A DNA stretch of 64,000 nt from an uncultured Schlesneria sp. Lineage in GTDB: Bacteria > Planctomycetota > Planctomycetia > Planctomycetales > Planctomycetaceae. The notes beneath the pieces are model-generated. The model was not told the origin of the DNA and did not search any database. It saw only the letters and a program-made list of their open reading frames with translations. The stretch covers positions 24,841 to 88,840 of the forward strand of contig CAIOKO010000143.1 of NCBI GenBank assembly GCA_903858935.1. The letters run 5' to 3'. Both the position numbers and the translations under genes were made by a program. Every line of letters starts with the position of its first letter. Position 1 is the stretch's first letter. Below are positions 30,669 through 42,203 of the stretch, piece by piece.

Positions 30669-31619
30669 TCACTTCGCGTACGGACTTTTAAAGCCGTCCG
30701 GTTTTACTGCCAGCAAAGACGCATGTACCGTCGGAAGAAGTCGTTCTGCCATATTTCCCAGAATGAATTCCGTGATTCCGTGATGTCCGTGCGTCCCGAT
30801 CACAAGCAGGTCGACGCTATTGGCAGTGATGTACTCAGGAATCACTAAATCTGGCGCTCCACGCAGATATTCGATTTTTACTCCGTGCGGCAACGTTCGA
30901 AAGTCTGTTTGATGAAGTTGATCTTTAAGCTTTTCGTCTGCTGATTGTCGCAGTTTTTCTTCGGCGTAGGCGAGTTTTTCTTTTGATGCTCCTGCCAGAG
31001 TGAGATACCGTAAGTCGGCCAACTCCAGGACATGCAGAACATGTAAACGAGCGCCGATTGCGCGAGCCACTGTGACAGCGACGCGAATCACGGGCAGATT
31101 TGCTGGATCGAGATCTGTAGCAATAGCCACGTCTCGAATTTCTCGCAATTCTGCTGGCTTAACAATCCACACGGGACAAGCTGAATATAGCATCAATTTG
31201 TGAGCAGTGCTGCCAAAAAGAAGTGTTGATGTCCGATGCGACGCTCGGGCTCCAATGATGACCAGGTCGTAGGGGCCTTGTGCACTTTCTTTTGATAGCT
31301 CGTCCCAGGCCGTACCAAAACGAATAACGCTTTCTGCGGGTATACCACTTTTATTTGAGTAGTTTACAAGTTTCGTCAGTACGGCGCTCGCGACATCCTC
31401 CACCGTCTTCAGGATGTTTTCGTGGTCGTGTTCGATCAGCGACTGGCTTTGAGCTGATAGTTCCAGCACCGAACAAAAGGTGACTGTTCCGCCCCAAATC
31501 GCCGCGAGTTGAAGAGCCTCGTCGACGGCCGCTTGCGTTTCATCACTCAACTCAATCGATGCGATTCTGTCTCCATGATGAAGATCAACGCCCACAAGGA
31601 TGTTTTCAATTCGAGTCAT
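30669..31619 (-). CDS. Universal stress protein, two UspA domains
   Basis: ILVGVDLHHGDR..., VDLLVIGTHGHHGITEFILGNMAERLLPTVHASLLAVKP. Confidence 0.92.
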   Translation of the reverse strand: MTRIENILVGVDLHHGDRIASIELSDETQAAVDEALQLAAIWGGTVTFCSVLELSAQSQSLIEHDHENILKTVEDVASAVLTKLVNYSNKSGIPAESVIRFGTAWDELSKESAQGPYDLVIIGARASHRTSTLLFGSTAHKLMLYSACPVWIVKPAELREIRDVAIATDLDPANLPVIRVAVTVARAIGARLHVLHVLELADLRYLTLAGASKEKLAYAEEKLRQSADEKLKDQLHQTDFRTLPHGVKIEYLRGAPDLVIPEYITANSVDLLVIGTHGHHGITEFILGNMAERLLPTVHASLLAVKPDGFKSPYAK

Positions 31620-31707
31620 TTATTTAGGTCCCATTGAGTCATCGTGTCGGAGATTGATCAATTCAACCAGCGAATTGAAGCGCGAGCAACCCACGATGAA
31701 CATGGAT

Positions 31708-32907
31708 CTAATTCTGGCGAAAACCTCCAGATCGAACAACTCGACGTTGATCTTTGCTGCTAATTTCGTCCTTGAAATTCGATTGCTGAACATGTGGTCG
31801 TATACTGGAGGGTGATTTCTGTGGATCATCAACCATCGTAGAAAAAGTACTGAGTGTCTCTTTGGTTTGCAGAATCGACTGACCATCGGGGAGATCCATA
31901 ACAAACTCAACTGACCTTTGAATTCGAGAATCCGTAGGAAATCCCGTTCTCCGGTCAAAGCGACACACACCAGAGCTGTGGCCACCCTTTACAAGTACTT
32001 TTAGATCACCATCTGGATTTTGAATCGTGAATGGGTTGGGAGATCCGCTTATCCGACCAGTTAACAGAACTTCATCGGTATTTGTCGAACGTTCTTTCAA
32101 AAAGCACCGAGTGTTTGTCATCATGGGTATCGGTGTCTCGCACGTTTGCGGTTCAAGTTCCCAGACTGCTCCTGTCTCGAAAGTGATATCAGACTGCGAC
32201 GAATTTGATTCGTGCGGTATCAGCCCGATGCTGTCGTCGATAAAGGTCGAGATGTATCCTTCGCCTTTTGTCGACTCCAACTGCCGTTGAAGTATCCCGT
32301 GATATTGTGGCGGGACATTTCGCAAACAACGTTGCAAAAAGTCGTTAAAATCAACGACATCGATCACCTTGTTATTCGGGCCAATCCAGAACGAGAATCC
32401 GTTATTCACAAGACCGGAATAAAGTATCGCTTCGTGAGGGACATGCTCCGCAGGCTGGTCGGACGAGTAAACAATTCGATTGCCTCGAATATTTTGCTCG
32501 TAGCTGATTCGGTGATAACGAGCTGAGATTTGCTTTCGACCATCTTCCAGTACATTGTCAATGGCGAGGGACATCGCGATCTCTGCTCGCGAAGCGCTGA
32601 CATGAACACCCTCTCTGTCCGTCTGGATTAACCGATTTTCTACGGTCTTTGAAAATGGAAACCGGTCACCAATTTTTAGACCTGTTCCAGCCGTCTCCTT
32701 TTTCGGAGGTGAGCCCGATCGCTTCTCATTTGGAATGGCTTCGATCTCATTTTCATCTTCCTGCACCGGCTCATCGATCTCCGACAAATCAATGTCCTCA
32801 TCAGTCGAAGCCGACTGAAAGTAGCTGCATCCTGAATTGAAAAGACACAGTATTGTGACACCAAGAATTGTCACAAGCCTCGTCCATCTCAAAGCTGCCA
32901 ATGACAT
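31708..32907 (-). CDS. Lipoprotein, hypothetical (start MSLAALRW...)
   Basis: Signal/lipobox LCLFNSGCSYF; ORF track extends to 32979. Confidence 0.65.
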   Translation of the reverse strand: MSLAALRWTRLVTILGVTILCLFNSGCSYFQSASTDEDIDLSEIDEPVQEDENEIEAIPNEKRSGSPPKKETAGTGLKIGDRFPFSKTVENRLIQTDREGVHVSASRAEIAMSLAIDNVLEDGRKQISARYHRISYEQNIRGNRIVYSSDQPAEHVPHEAILYSGLVNNGFSFWIGPNNKVIDVVDFNDFLQRCLRNVPPQYHGILQRQLESTKGEGYISTFIDDSIGLIPHESNSSQSDITFETGAVWELEPQTCETPIPMMTNTRCFLKERSTNTDEVLLTGRISGSPNPFTIQNPDGDLKVLVKGGHSSGVCRFDRRTGFPTDSRIQRSVEFVMDLPDGQSILQTKETLSTFSTMVDDPQKSPSSIRPHVQQSNFKDEISSKDQRRVVRSGGFRQN

Positions 32908-33226
32908 GAAGCAACCTTCCGTGGTGAAATCTATCTTTGAAGATCGCGTGTATCGACGCGCATGAAAAGCAGGCGGCATTCTTGCCGAGGTCGAAAGATA
33001 CCAATGGATGATATGCGCGCGAAGACGGATCTTCTTCTAGCGACGCGACAGGTTGGTGTGTCGGCGCAATTCATAAAGATCAAATTGCTGCTATTTCCTG
33101 GTTCTTGCCGCTTGAAGTAGAATCATTCGGAACTTCCAGATCTTCGCGGCAGACTAAATCTGCTGTTGAGCGACATTACGTTCTTCGGAGCGCAAAAAGA
33201 TGTGAGGTGTTTTTGAGTATTCACGG

Positions 33227-34990
33227 TTGGTATTGATGAGTGAACTGTTTCAGCCTTCGCCGAAAAAAGATAAAAATGAGCCGGGCATTTCGGCCATCGA
33301 TCCGGATAAACGCGGAACGATTCGAGCGCTGGTGGAAGCTTTCGTATCTTTGTTTGTCGCAGTCCTCCTGTTCCGAACTTTTGCGGCAGAAGGATATATG
33401 ATCTCGACAGGATCAATGGCGCCGTGTCTTTTGGGTTATCATAAGCGAGTTGTCTGCCCCACGTGCGGTATCACTTTTCCGTTTGGAACGGCATACGATA
33501 CTGATGAAGATCCCGATACAGACATCACGATTGCTGGTCGAAGTCGCGCGGTCTGCCCGAATTGTGGCCAGTCTGGAATTGAGGTTTCAGACGTCCCCCG
33601 AAATCATGGGGATCAACTGCTCGTGAACAAACAGGCTTACCTTTATCAATTACCGAAGCGGTGGGATATCATCGTTTTTCGAAATCCTGGACGCCCGACG
33701 GAAGCATATGTGAAACGTCTCGTCGGATTGCCAGGTGAGCGAATTCAGATCGTTGGTGGCGACATTGTGATCAATGGCCAACTGGCACGCAAGAATTTTG
33801 CTGAGCAATTGGCGACACGAATTCTTGTTCACGATCACGACCGCCGTCCTGCCGACGAAGATACTTTTCGACTTCATTGGGAAGCAGTTAATTTAGACAA
33901 TCATGGTGCTGATCGGTCAACATCAGCGTCGTGGACTGGTAAATTGTCCTCGTTCAGCCTGCATGGCCGTGACGTCAGGCGACCCGACAAAGAGCCGATT
34001 GCCTGGGTCGAATACCACCATTGGATTCGCGCAGGCGGGCTACACGATACGTCGGTACCGCTTTCACATTGGCCTGAAGAGGTCAACTCCGCAGTGATCC
34101 CGACCGCTGGCCTGCGGTTTGAGCCGAAGAAAGGTGAGTTTAGCGTTACGGGAGCCTTGCCAGCGAATGCTGCAAGGAAATTACTTGATTCGACAAATGA
34201 TGACGTATTTCGCAATGCGGTACTGGAGCTTTACGAAGCTTCACATATTGTCACGATCTCAGACGAATACGGCTATAATCCGAGCGACGAATCTGGAGCA
34301 CCAAATGCGGTTCGCGATCTCATGCTTTCAATGAATTTGGAAATGAAGGGTGGCGCAGGCGAGTTCATCATTGAAATGACTAACGGCGCAATGGTGTTTG
34401 ACGTTGTGTTTGATGCTGTTCGGCACGAAGTCTATTTGTATGCCGAGCCGCTACCGGAGGGGATGTCGTTAAACTCAGACTTGATGGGAGCCGGACCAAA
34501 TTCAGAACCTGTTGCCTCAGCACCACTGCCAAAGAAGTTGATGGGGAAGGGGGGACTAATTGAGGTTTCATTGTTCGACAAGCAGATTCTCGTCGCGATG
34601 GACGGCAAGGTCGTGATAGCGCCGTGGAAATTCGAAATCCCTTCAGGTGCTCAGGCCCCTCGAATTCCGGTCCGGTTTGGAGGACGAGGTCTCGACATCA
34701 ACGTCAGTCGTCTTAAGCTGTATCGAGATGTATATTATACGGATACGCGCAGCCGACACGCCGTCAATCGTCCATATGAATTAAATGCCGACGAATTCTT
34801 CGTGCTCGGTGACAACAGCCCAGTTTCACATGACAGTCGTCGGTGGGAAAACCCGGTCGTCAATCGATCGCATCTGGTGGGAAAGCCGTTTCTCGTTCAT
34901 CTCCCTTCAAAACCGGGTAATCTTCGAGTGGGAAATCGCGAATTGCTACTGCGGCTACCAGACTGGGATCGCATCCGGTTCTTGCGGTAA
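33227..34990 (+). CDS. lepB: Signal peptidase I with inserted zinc ribbon
   Basis: GYMISTGSMAPCLLG (catalytic Ser), AYVKRLVGLPGERIQI (catalytic Lys), DEFFVLGDNSPVSHDSR; CPTC...CPNC insertion. Confidence 0.92.
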   Translation: MVLMSELFQPSPKKDKNEPGISAIDPDKRGTIRALVEAFVSLFVAVLLFRTFAAEGYMISTGSMAPCLLGYHKRVVCPTCGITFPFGTAYDTDEDPDTDITIAGRSRAVCPNCGQSGIEVSDVPRNHGDQLLVNKQAYLYQLPKRWDIIVFRNPGRPTEAYVKRLVGLPGERIQIVGGDIVINGQLARKNFAEQLATRILVHDHDRRPADEDTFRLHWEAVNLDNHGADRSTSASWTGKLSSFSLHGRDVRRPDKEPIAWVEYHHWIRAGGLHDTSVPLSHWPEEVNSAVIPTAGLRFEPKKGEFSVTGALPANAARKLLDSTNDDVFRNAVLELYEASHIVTISDEYGYNPSDESGAPNAVRDLMLSMNLEMKGGAGEFIIEMTNGAMVFDVVFDAVRHEVYLYAEPLPEGMSLNSDLMGAGPNSEPVASAPLPKKLMGKGGLIEVSLFDKQILVAMDGKVVIAPWKFEIPSGAQAPRIPVRFGGRGLDINVSRLKLYRDVYYTDTRSRHAVNRPYELNADEFFVLGDNSPVSHDSRRWENPVVNRSHLVGKPFLVHLPSKPGNLRVGNRELLLRLPDWDRIRFLR

Positions 34991-35106
34991 TCTTCACAGG
35001 AAAAAATCGACTCGCAGTTTCTTCCACGCTGGATGGGTTGAACTTCTGGGTTGGCGAGAGATGATTCGTGGGGTAATTTTGTTGCTTCAGTTTTCGAGCG
35101 TGGAAT

Positions 35107-36099
35107 ATGTTCGACCATCAATCATTATCGACTTCGCGATTATCCGCTGCTTCGAATGACGTGGCTTGTGATGAATCTTCTGAGTGCAACGCGGAAGTTT
35201 CGACTGTGTCTAATGATCAGCTTCGTTTGGATGGTGCCGGTGAACCATGTCCGACCCCATTAGTCTGGCAGGAAATTCGCGAGAAATTTCTGCATGACAG
35301 TACTTCATGGGAGCTTTATCATGGGCCGCATCGGCTGACTGGTCACACATGGGGCGAAGGCCTGCCACTCTATTTCTTAAACAATTTTGCAGCAACAGCT
35401 GAGATGTTTTCCCTCACAGCATGGCTTTTAAAAGATCATTTTCGCTGTGTGGTCTTTGACACGGCAGCGTGTGATCGACGGAAAATCATTAGTAAGAGGC
35501 CGTTAATTTCTGATTTCGCTGATGATTTATTTGCGATTGCTGATCAACATGGCGACCAACAAATATCCGTCTTCGGTGCAGGTTTTGGCGCGGCAGTTGG
35601 ATTGCAGGCGGCGATCAGCAGTCCGCTACGGATTAAACGACTTGTTTTACAACATGGTTTCGCTTCCAGACGATTGTCACTGTCTGAACGTCTCCTAATG
35701 TCAGTCTGTTTGCGTTCCCGCCAGACGTTAGATCGAATGCCGCAGCGCCGTCGGTTTCAAGCGGTTAATCATCAGCCATGGTTTCCACCATTCGATCACT
35801 CGCGATTTGAATTTCTGGTCGACAGCACAGGATCGCTTTTTTTACAGGATCTGGCCCGGCAAGCTTGGGCAGTAAATTCCTTCAATGTCGATTCAAGATT
35901 AAGCGATATCGATTGCCCGGTTTTGTTGCTGAGAACAGAAGGAGAGGGCCGTATGGCAGCGCAATCGCAAGAGGTACTCGAACGCCTTCTGAAAAACCAG
36001 AGAACAGAATGGATGCATTCTGCTGGTCAGCACCCATGTCTCACCCATCCGCATCGTGTCGCCAAGCTGATAAAATCATTCTGTTTGTTTGAATCCTAG
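35107..36099 (+). CDS. Alpha/beta-fold hydrolase
   Basis: LPLYFLNNFAATAEMFSLTAWLLKDHFRCVVFD; SVFGAGFGAAVGLQAAI. Confidence 0.7.
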   Translation: MFDHQSLSTSRLSAASNDVACDESSECNAEVSTVSNDQLRLDGAGEPCPTPLVWQEIREKFLHDSTSWELYHGPHRLTGHTWGEGLPLYFLNNFAATAEMFSLTAWLLKDHFRCVVFDTAACDRRKIISKRPLISDFADDLFAIADQHGDQQISVFGAGFGAAVGLQAAISSPLRIKRLVLQHGFASRRLSLSERLLMSVCLRSRQTLDRMPQRRRFQAVNHQPWFPPFDHSRFEFLVDSTGSLFLQDLARQAWAVNSFNVDSRLSDIDCPVLLLRTEGEGRMAAQSQEVLERLLKNQRTEWMHSAGQHPCLTHPHRVAKLIKSFCLFES

Positions 36100-36254
36100 T
36101 GGAAATTTTAACCGCTCACCGAAAAGAAACGTCAGGTGTTTTGTTTCTCCAAAATAGTGATCATGGGCTCGATGAGTCTTTTCACAGGATTGTTTCTTAG
36201 TAATCACTCGAAATTCGACTCGTAAAATTCCACGCCAAGACGGAGAGGGAAAAA

Positions 36255-36998
36255 ATGTCTACGGAACTCCCGTTGCCTCTAGATGTTCTTGCGGTTGGTG
36301 CACATCCAGATGATGTCGAGATTGCCGTTGGTGGAACGCTGACAAACCTTGTCAGGCAAGGATATCGCGTTGGAATTTGCGATCTGACAAATGGTGAACC
36401 AACTCCCGCAAGCCCCGGCCCGGCAACGCGACTTGCCGAAGCGGCTGAAGCGGCGCGAATTTTGGGTGTCCACATGCGCGAAACGCTGACGCTCCCGAAT
36501 CGCTGTCTGTTTGACTCATTCGCCTCACGAATCGCACTCGCGCGAGTGATTCGTCGATGGCGGCCACAAATCGTGATGGGAATTGCCGGCAAAACTCCAA
36601 TGGCATCCCCAGACCACTGGCAGGCAATGCAGATTACTGACGCAGCTGTCTTTTATAGTCGACTCTCAAAATGGGACGACGAGTTTGCCGATTTGAAGGT
36701 TCACACAGTGAAAAAGCAACTTTGGTATCCGTTGGGACTTTCAACGCTCGATCACCCGGAAATGACCGGGCGATTTATCGTCGATATTTCGGCTGTACTC
36801 GCCGTAAAGCTTGATGCGATCAGAGCCTATGAAACGCAGTTTCCGCCCAGTAAGGATCGAGTATTTCGACTTGTAGAAAGCCAAAATCGGTTTTATGGTG
36901 CGAGCGCAGGGTTTGAAGCCGGCGAAATGTTAATCAGTGCCACAACCTTAGGAATCAGGGACCTCATGCAAACACTTTGCCCGAAGGCGACCGAGTAG
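36255..36998 (+). CDS. bshB1: PIG-L family deacetylase, BshB-like
   Basis: [52 protein letters not shown]. Confidence 0.82.
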   Translation: MSTELPLPLDVLAVGAHPDDVEIAVGGTLTNLVRQGYRVGICDLTNGEPTPASPGPATRLAEAAEAARILGVHMRETLTLPNRCLFDSFASRIALARVIRRWRPQIVMGIAGKTPMASPDHWQAMQITDAAVFYSRLSKWDDEFADLKVHTVKKQLWYPLGLSTLDHPEMTGRFIVDISAVLAVKLDAIRAYETQFPPSKDRVFRLVESQNRFYGASAGFEAGEMLISATTLGIRDLMQTLCPKATE

Positions 36999-37163
36999 AG
37001 TGAATTCGTGAAATCGTTTTTGCTCAACGCAGGGCTTCCATTCTGTTGCAACGGTCGTAAACTCAATGTGACTAAGAATTACATCTCCATCATCGGCGCA
37101 ATTGGTCGATGAATCTCTGGTAAAAATCACAGATTGACCTTATCGACAGTCAGGTAATGTATC

Positions 37164-37901
37164 ATGAAATTGCGAGTCGGCTGGCTGAGCATCGTCGGTA
37201 AACGTGAAAATAACGAGGACGCATACTACGTAGACCCGCGCGATCGTTTTTTTCTCGTTGCAGACGGAATGGGTGGCCAGTCCGCTGGCGAGCGCGCCAG
37301 CGGGCTGGCAATGGAGTTCATTCCGAAGAAATTGCAGGACATCGACTTTGAAAAATCATCGCCGGATCATGCGACAAAAATTATTGACGATGCGATTACT
37401 CTGGCGAACTATGAAATAATGGCCTTGGGTGAACTAGATCCAAAACTCAAAAATATGGGGACGACAATCACGTTCCTCGTTCAAGTCGCTGGGACGATGT
37501 TTGTCGGCGGTGTTGGTGACAGTCGAGTTTACATGTTGCGAAGCAACAGACTTCAGCAATTAACGACGGATCATTCACTGACTCAAGCACTCATCGAAGC
37601 CGGAACTCTGACGCCCGAAGAGGCCGTTCATCATCGCTACAAGAACGTATTGTATCGGTATCTTGGCTGTAAAGAAGGTGGAGCTGGTACCAATCCAAAA
37701 CAGATTCGCCCCGAGGTAGGAGATCGGTTTCTTATTTGCTCAGACGGCGTAAACGGCGGTGCCGATGACGCGACGCTTTCTAAAATACTTGCTGGCGGAA
37801 TTGATCCACAGGTGACGGCGGAAGCGATTGTTCAGGCCGCAACTGATGGTGGGTCTAAAGATAATATTACGGGCGTTGTGATCTTCGTAGATGAAGTCTA
37901 A
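37164..37901 (+). CDS. PP2C-type serine/threonine phosphatase
   Basis: KRENNEDAYYVDPRDRFFLVADGMGGQSAGERAS; GVGDSRVYMLR; FLICSDGVNG; GGSKDNITGVV. Confidence 0.95.
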   Translation: MKLRVGWLSIVGKRENNEDAYYVDPRDRFFLVADGMGGQSAGERASGLAMEFIPKKLQDIDFEKSSPDHATKIIDDAITLANYEIMALGELDPKLKNMGTTITFLVQVAGTMFVGGVGDSRVYMLRSNRLQQLTTDHSLTQALIEAGTLTPEEAVHHRYKNVLYRYLGCKEGGAGTNPKQIRPEVGDRFLICSDGVNGGADDATLSKILAGGIDPQVTAEAIVQAATDGGSKDNITGVVIFVDEV

Positions 37902-37970
37902 TTTGTTATCTCAGCAGTCCTAAGCTCAAATGAGGTAATCACAAACGCCAATGACCAATCGGTTTTGCGG

Positions 37971-39395
37971 TCACCTCATTTTCGATTTCATGTCTACTTC
38001 GAACGGGGCTTTTTGGCTGCCGGGCGTCACTTCTTTAATCTGCATTGCAGCTTCCATCCATTCAGGTGGAACATCGCTGCGCCCTGTTGGACCGATGTGA
38101 TCGACCCACACCCGGCATCGGCCAACGGCAACCCCTTCGATTCGATCGGCGGGAATATACATCATCTTGAAATTGCCGTTTGCGTCGGAGACTCCGACTG
38201 AGGTGCGGATTCGGTCTCGTTTTTTTCCTTCCATTTGCACCTCTTCCGGCGAGAAGTAAATAGTCGCCCCGGGAAGAGGCTGACCATTGAGTTTGATCAC
38301 TCCACTCACATACCCCATCTTTGGAAGGTAAAGCTTTGTTCCAAACATTCGATCGGCCATGAAATACAAAACAAATGTAAGAAGCGTTGCTCCCGCGAGA
38401 ATCCCCAGGCCTTTCAGGCCAAACTCGCGAAAGAATTCTCCAAAATCAAATCCGGCATTAGCGTCGATCTCACGTTGATGAGATTCTGCAGCCTGATTGT
38501 CTTTGATTGCCTTTTTCATCATCTTCGCGGCCGTCGCCAAGTCCACTTTTTCTGGCTGTGCTCGCGGGACGGGGGCAGTTGGTGCGCGCCTTGAAATCGG
38601 AGCTGGTTCAGGGCGATCTTCTAAATCAATATCTGAATCATCAGAAAGAGAAAGCTCCGGAATTTCGTCATGGTCATTCGCTCGTGCGATTTCCCGCTCC
38701 TGCTTAACAACCGGAGGGTCTGTCACCAGGAACTTCGATGGATCAAACTGCTCAATGACCGGAGCAGGTGGTCGCGCTGGCTGCGCACTGAAGAATTCTT
38801 TGTCCGCTGCGAAAGTTGACTTTTCACTTCGAAATGATTGGGGTGGCGATATTGCCGTCCGTGCCTTTGAATGATGCGTCAAAACCAGCATGGGAGGACA
38901 ATCAAGGTCCTCGTCGCCGGAACTTTCAGCATCACCTTCAGTCAACGGATGAGGCACGGCATTCGAATTCAGTGAATCAGAAGTTTCGCTTGATTCGTCA
39001 TCGAGTCGTAGGGGCTTGGAAGGTGCGGAAACTGGTGGCAAGACGGTATTTGACGAGTCGTCGTTGTCGTCTTGTTCTTTTGCGTGCGCTCGCTGATCTG
39101 GAATTTGATCGGTCAAATTACCACGGCCTGAAGTAGCACCATCGGTTGAACTGGTCGTTTGATCGTTCGACGAGACGTCCTCGATTCTGGAGACAAGCTC
39201 GATCTCCGAATCTGTTGCCGGGACCACAAACTTCGTTTTACATTTTGGACAGCGCCCCGACGTTCCCGCGAGTTCGTCCTTGATTTTAAGGACCGAGGCA
39301 CATTCCGCGCAAGTAAAACGAATCGTCATGCCACTGCTTCCAAAAATTCTCGGGCAACCGGCAACGATTGACCGCGTTGTTGACGAGGTGTTCAA
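37971..39395 (-). CDS. Zinc-ribbon membrane protein with C-terminal carboxypeptidase-regulatory-like domain
   Basis: IRFTCAECASVLKIKDELAGTSGRCPKCKTKFVVP; TM; GVIKLNGQPLPGATIYFSPEEVQ. Confidence 0.75.
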   Translation of the reverse strand: MNTSSTTRSIVAGCPRIFGSSGMTIRFTCAECASVLKIKDELAGTSGRCPKCKTKFVVPATDSEIELVSRIEDVSSNDQTTSSTDGATSGRGNLTDQIPDQRAHAKEQDDNDDSSNTVLPPVSAPSKPLRLDDESSETSDSLNSNAVPHPLTEGDAESSGDEDLDCPPMLVLTHHSKARTAISPPQSFRSEKSTFAADKEFFSAQPARPPAPVIEQFDPSKFLVTDPPVVKQEREIARANDHDEIPELSLSDDSDIDLEDRPEPAPISRRAPTAPVPRAQPEKVDLATAAKMMKKAIKDNQAAESHQREIDANAGFDFGEFFREFGLKGLGILAGATLLTFVLYFMADRMFGTKLYLPKMGYVSGVIKLNGQPLPGATIYFSPEEVQMEGKKRDRIRTSVGVSDANGNFKMMYIPADRIEGVAVGRCRVWVDHIGPTGRSDVPPEWMEAAMQIKEVTPGSQKAPFEVDMKSKMR

Positions 39396-39563
39396 TCAAT
39401 TATTTTGGAGAAACGATCGCGCTGAAATGTCACGTCTCTAAACAACGCGAGGCTCTAAATGCCCTTTCGAAGTCTTGGCTTTGCGATCATGACGTCAATG
39501 GGATTGAAGTGGGAACTCAATGCGGTTTTCCACTTCAATGCACTCATTGACAATGTCCCCGGG

Positions 39564-40673
39564 CTAGTTAGGAACGTTGACTGGAACGCCACTAGACATA
39601 TTACCCAGATTTTGCCAGGTTCGCAGATCGATATTGACGCTGATCGTTTTCACGCTTCCATCGGCAAGCAAGACCAGAACCATCTGGTCGTGCGGGCTAT
39701 CGGCTTCGTCGTAAGACTGTCCGGTATGTGGTGCATATCTGTTGCTGAAAAGCGTGGCGGGTCCGCCCCAGACCCAACCATCACTACTTCTTAAGTTGGC
39801 AGGGGCGACATTCGTAAATACCCGACGTTCAGAAACCATGATGACGTTTGATGAACCATCGCTGATGCTGCTGAAATTCGTTGAGGAATTCACTCCGAAG
39901 ATTCCGATGTTTTGTGAAAACTGTGTATAAGGAGATGTGCTAAAGGCGACTCCTGTTCCGGCAGTCACGCCAGAGACCACCGTAAGTGCTAACTGTGCAG
40001 GCAGCAATGCATACGTCTGGCGGTCTGTTACGTCATTAACATTGTCGTGGAACGTGATGCCGCTTCCGCTGCAGCCCGCGTAATCGTTCCCTCCGCGAGA
40101 CCAGACAATTCCGGCTGTGGGGTTCGCCGAGTCAATGCGGTCGCAATTTGCAAAAGTTCCGCCGGCCTGCATTTGTTGACGACGACTGGGGCAATAGAAA
40201 AACGGCAGGTCCGTTCGCGGCGGATATATGATGCTTTGATCCGCGGCCTGCACGCCGATGTCACCGTTTGATCGAACATTGTCGCCGAAAACGTAGCTGT
40301 TATAGAGGGGGGCTTGATCAAGGCCGGGAAGAATGTGCAGCATCCAACTGGTCCCTTGTAGCCCCAAGGTGTTTTGGCCTCGCAACTGAAATGTACGCGC
40401 CTCTGCAGGTAACGCATACCGTCCGACACTGTCCGTCAAAAAGTTGAAATTAATGTTATTAATCTGACCGGGTGGCAACACTTTATGGACGTCATGGTAA
40501 TTGTGTAATGCCAATCCAATTTGCTTGAGATTGTTCTGGCACTGCGAGCGGCGGGCCGCTTCACGGGCTTTCTGTACAGCCGGAAGCAAGAGCGCGATCA
40601 ACATTGCGATAATTGCAATCACGACCAGAAGCTCAATGAGGGTAAAGCCCTTTTGTCGTCGTCGAGATGGCAT
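39564..40673 (-). CDS. DUF1559 prepilin-type N-terminal cleavage/methylation protein
   Basis: [61 protein letters not shown]. Confidence 0.95.
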   Translation of the reverse strand: MPSRRRQKGFTLIELLVVIAIIAMLIALLLPAVQKAREAARRSQCQNNLKQIGLALHNYHDVHKVLPPGQINNINFNFLTDSVGRYALPAEARTFQLRGQNTLGLQGTSWMLHILPGLDQAPLYNSYVFGDNVRSNGDIGVQAADQSIIYPPRTDLPFFYCPSRRQQMQAGGTFANCDRIDSANPTAGIVWSRGGNDYAGCSGSGITFHDNVNDVTDRQTYALLPAQLALTVVSGVTAGTGVAFSTSPYTQFSQNIGIFGVNSSTNFSSISDGSSNVIMVSERRVFTNVAPANLRSSDGWVWGGPATLFSNRYAPHTGQSYDEADSPHDQMVLVLLADGSVKTISVNIDLRTWQNLGNMSSGVPVNVPN

Positions 40674-41000
40674 AGCATGCTCCTTAAAAATCATAAAAAT
40701 TTGGACAAGTCGAACGTATTGCGTCCCAATCCGTCCGCTCAAAAAACCAACAGCGCGATTTTAAGAGCTGTGACCCCTTGTCGCTGAAGTAAATCGATCA
40801 TGACCGCATGTCATCATCGTCCAGCGTCAACGCACTTTAGTCAAGTAGAATCCTCGGGTTGCGGCGGCGACATCAATGGATTTTGACGAGACTTTCACTT
40901 TTTGGATTTCGAACGGTATCCTTTTCGACTCGATGCGCATTCGTTTGTCTGCGTGCCGGTATGGCTTGATGGCGGTGTGAATTTTGAGGAGTGGATTTGA

Positions 41001-42092
41001 ATGCGAGTCGTTACGTTTGGCGAAGTGATGCTTCGAATGATGCCGCCCGGTTGGTTGAGGATTTCGCAATCGTTGCCTGGAACACTCGATGCCACGTTCG
41101 GGGGTGCCGAGGTCAATGTTGCGGTTTCAATTTCACGGCAAGGTGGACAATCCGCATACTGTACATCGCTTCCCGATAATCCGTTGACTGATGCTTTCGT
41201 CGCCCAACTCATGTCGTTTGGCGTTGATTCCAGCCTGATCCAGAGAACTCCAGAAGGCCGATTCGGAATTTATTTTGTCGAGAACGGAGCGAATCAACGA
41301 GGTGGGACGGTGACATACGATCGCAGCGGATCGTCGATCGCCCTGACGCCCGCTTCGGCCTATCCGTGGGACACGATCCTCGACGGCGCAAGTTGGTTTC
41401 ATATCACTGGAATCACTCCATCACTGAGTCGCATTGCATCCGATGTTTCAATGATTTCGGTCAAAGAGGCGACACGGCGCAAGATTCCCGTCTCATGCGA
41501 TCTGAATTTCCGCAAAAAACTCTGGACGTGGGAACCAGGGACAAAGCCAGCCGCGCTCGCTCGAAAAACGATGGAACAGTTACTTCCTCATGTGCAAGTC
41601 TTGATCGCTAACGAAGAAGACGCAGAGCAAGTTCTGGGTATTCATGCTGCCGAAACAAATGTTGACGCAGGTGAGTTGAATCTCGCCGGTTACCAGCACG
41701 TCGCAAAGCAGATTGTCGAGCGGTTTCCAAACATCCGTCAGGTTGCCATTACCCTCAGAGAAAGTATCTCGGCCAGTCATAATAATTGGGGAGCGATGCT
41801 TTTCGATGCAGAAAAGGGCCAAGCGATATTCGCGCCAACAGACGCAGAAGGAAATTATTCACCCTATGAAATTCATAATATCGTGGATCGAGTTGGAGCG
41901 GGTGATTCGTTCGCAGGAGCACTGATATTTGCATTGCAATCTCCCGAACTTTCGGATTCCAAGACTGCTTTAAATTATGCGGTCGCAGCAAGCTGCCTGA
42001 AGCACAGCATTCTTGGCGACTTCAATGACGCGACGCGATCCGAAATCGAAGCCTTGATGAATGGCGGAGGTCGCGGCAGGGTGAACCGATAG
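41001..42092 (+). CDS. PfkB-family sugar kinase (2-keto-3-deoxygluconate kinase-like)
   Basis: VVTFGEVMLRMMPPGWLRISQS; IVDRVGAGDSFAGALIFAL. Confidence 0.9.
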   Translation: MRVVTFGEVMLRMMPPGWLRISQSLPGTLDATFGGAEVNVAVSISRQGGQSAYCTSLPDNPLTDAFVAQLMSFGVDSSLIQRTPEGRFGIYFVENGANQRGGTVTYDRSGSSIALTPASAYPWDTILDGASWFHITGITPSLSRIASDVSMISVKEATRRKIPVSCDLNFRKKLWTWEPGTKPAALARKTMEQLLPHVQVLIANEEDAEQVLGIHAAETNVDAGELNLAGYQHVAKQIVERFPNIRQVAITLRESISASHNNWGAMLFDAEKGQAIFAPTDAEGNYSPYEIHNIVDRVGAGDSFAGALIFALQSPELSDSKTALNYAVAASCLKHSILGDFNDATRSEIEALMNGGGRGRVNR

Positions 42093-42203
42093 GACATCAG
42101 ATCGACTGCTCACTTGTCATGGACGACTCAGTATTGTCTGGAGGCTGGTGGTTATTCGTGCAAACACGACATTGACGCGGAATTTCGTTCGAACCGATGA
42201 ATA

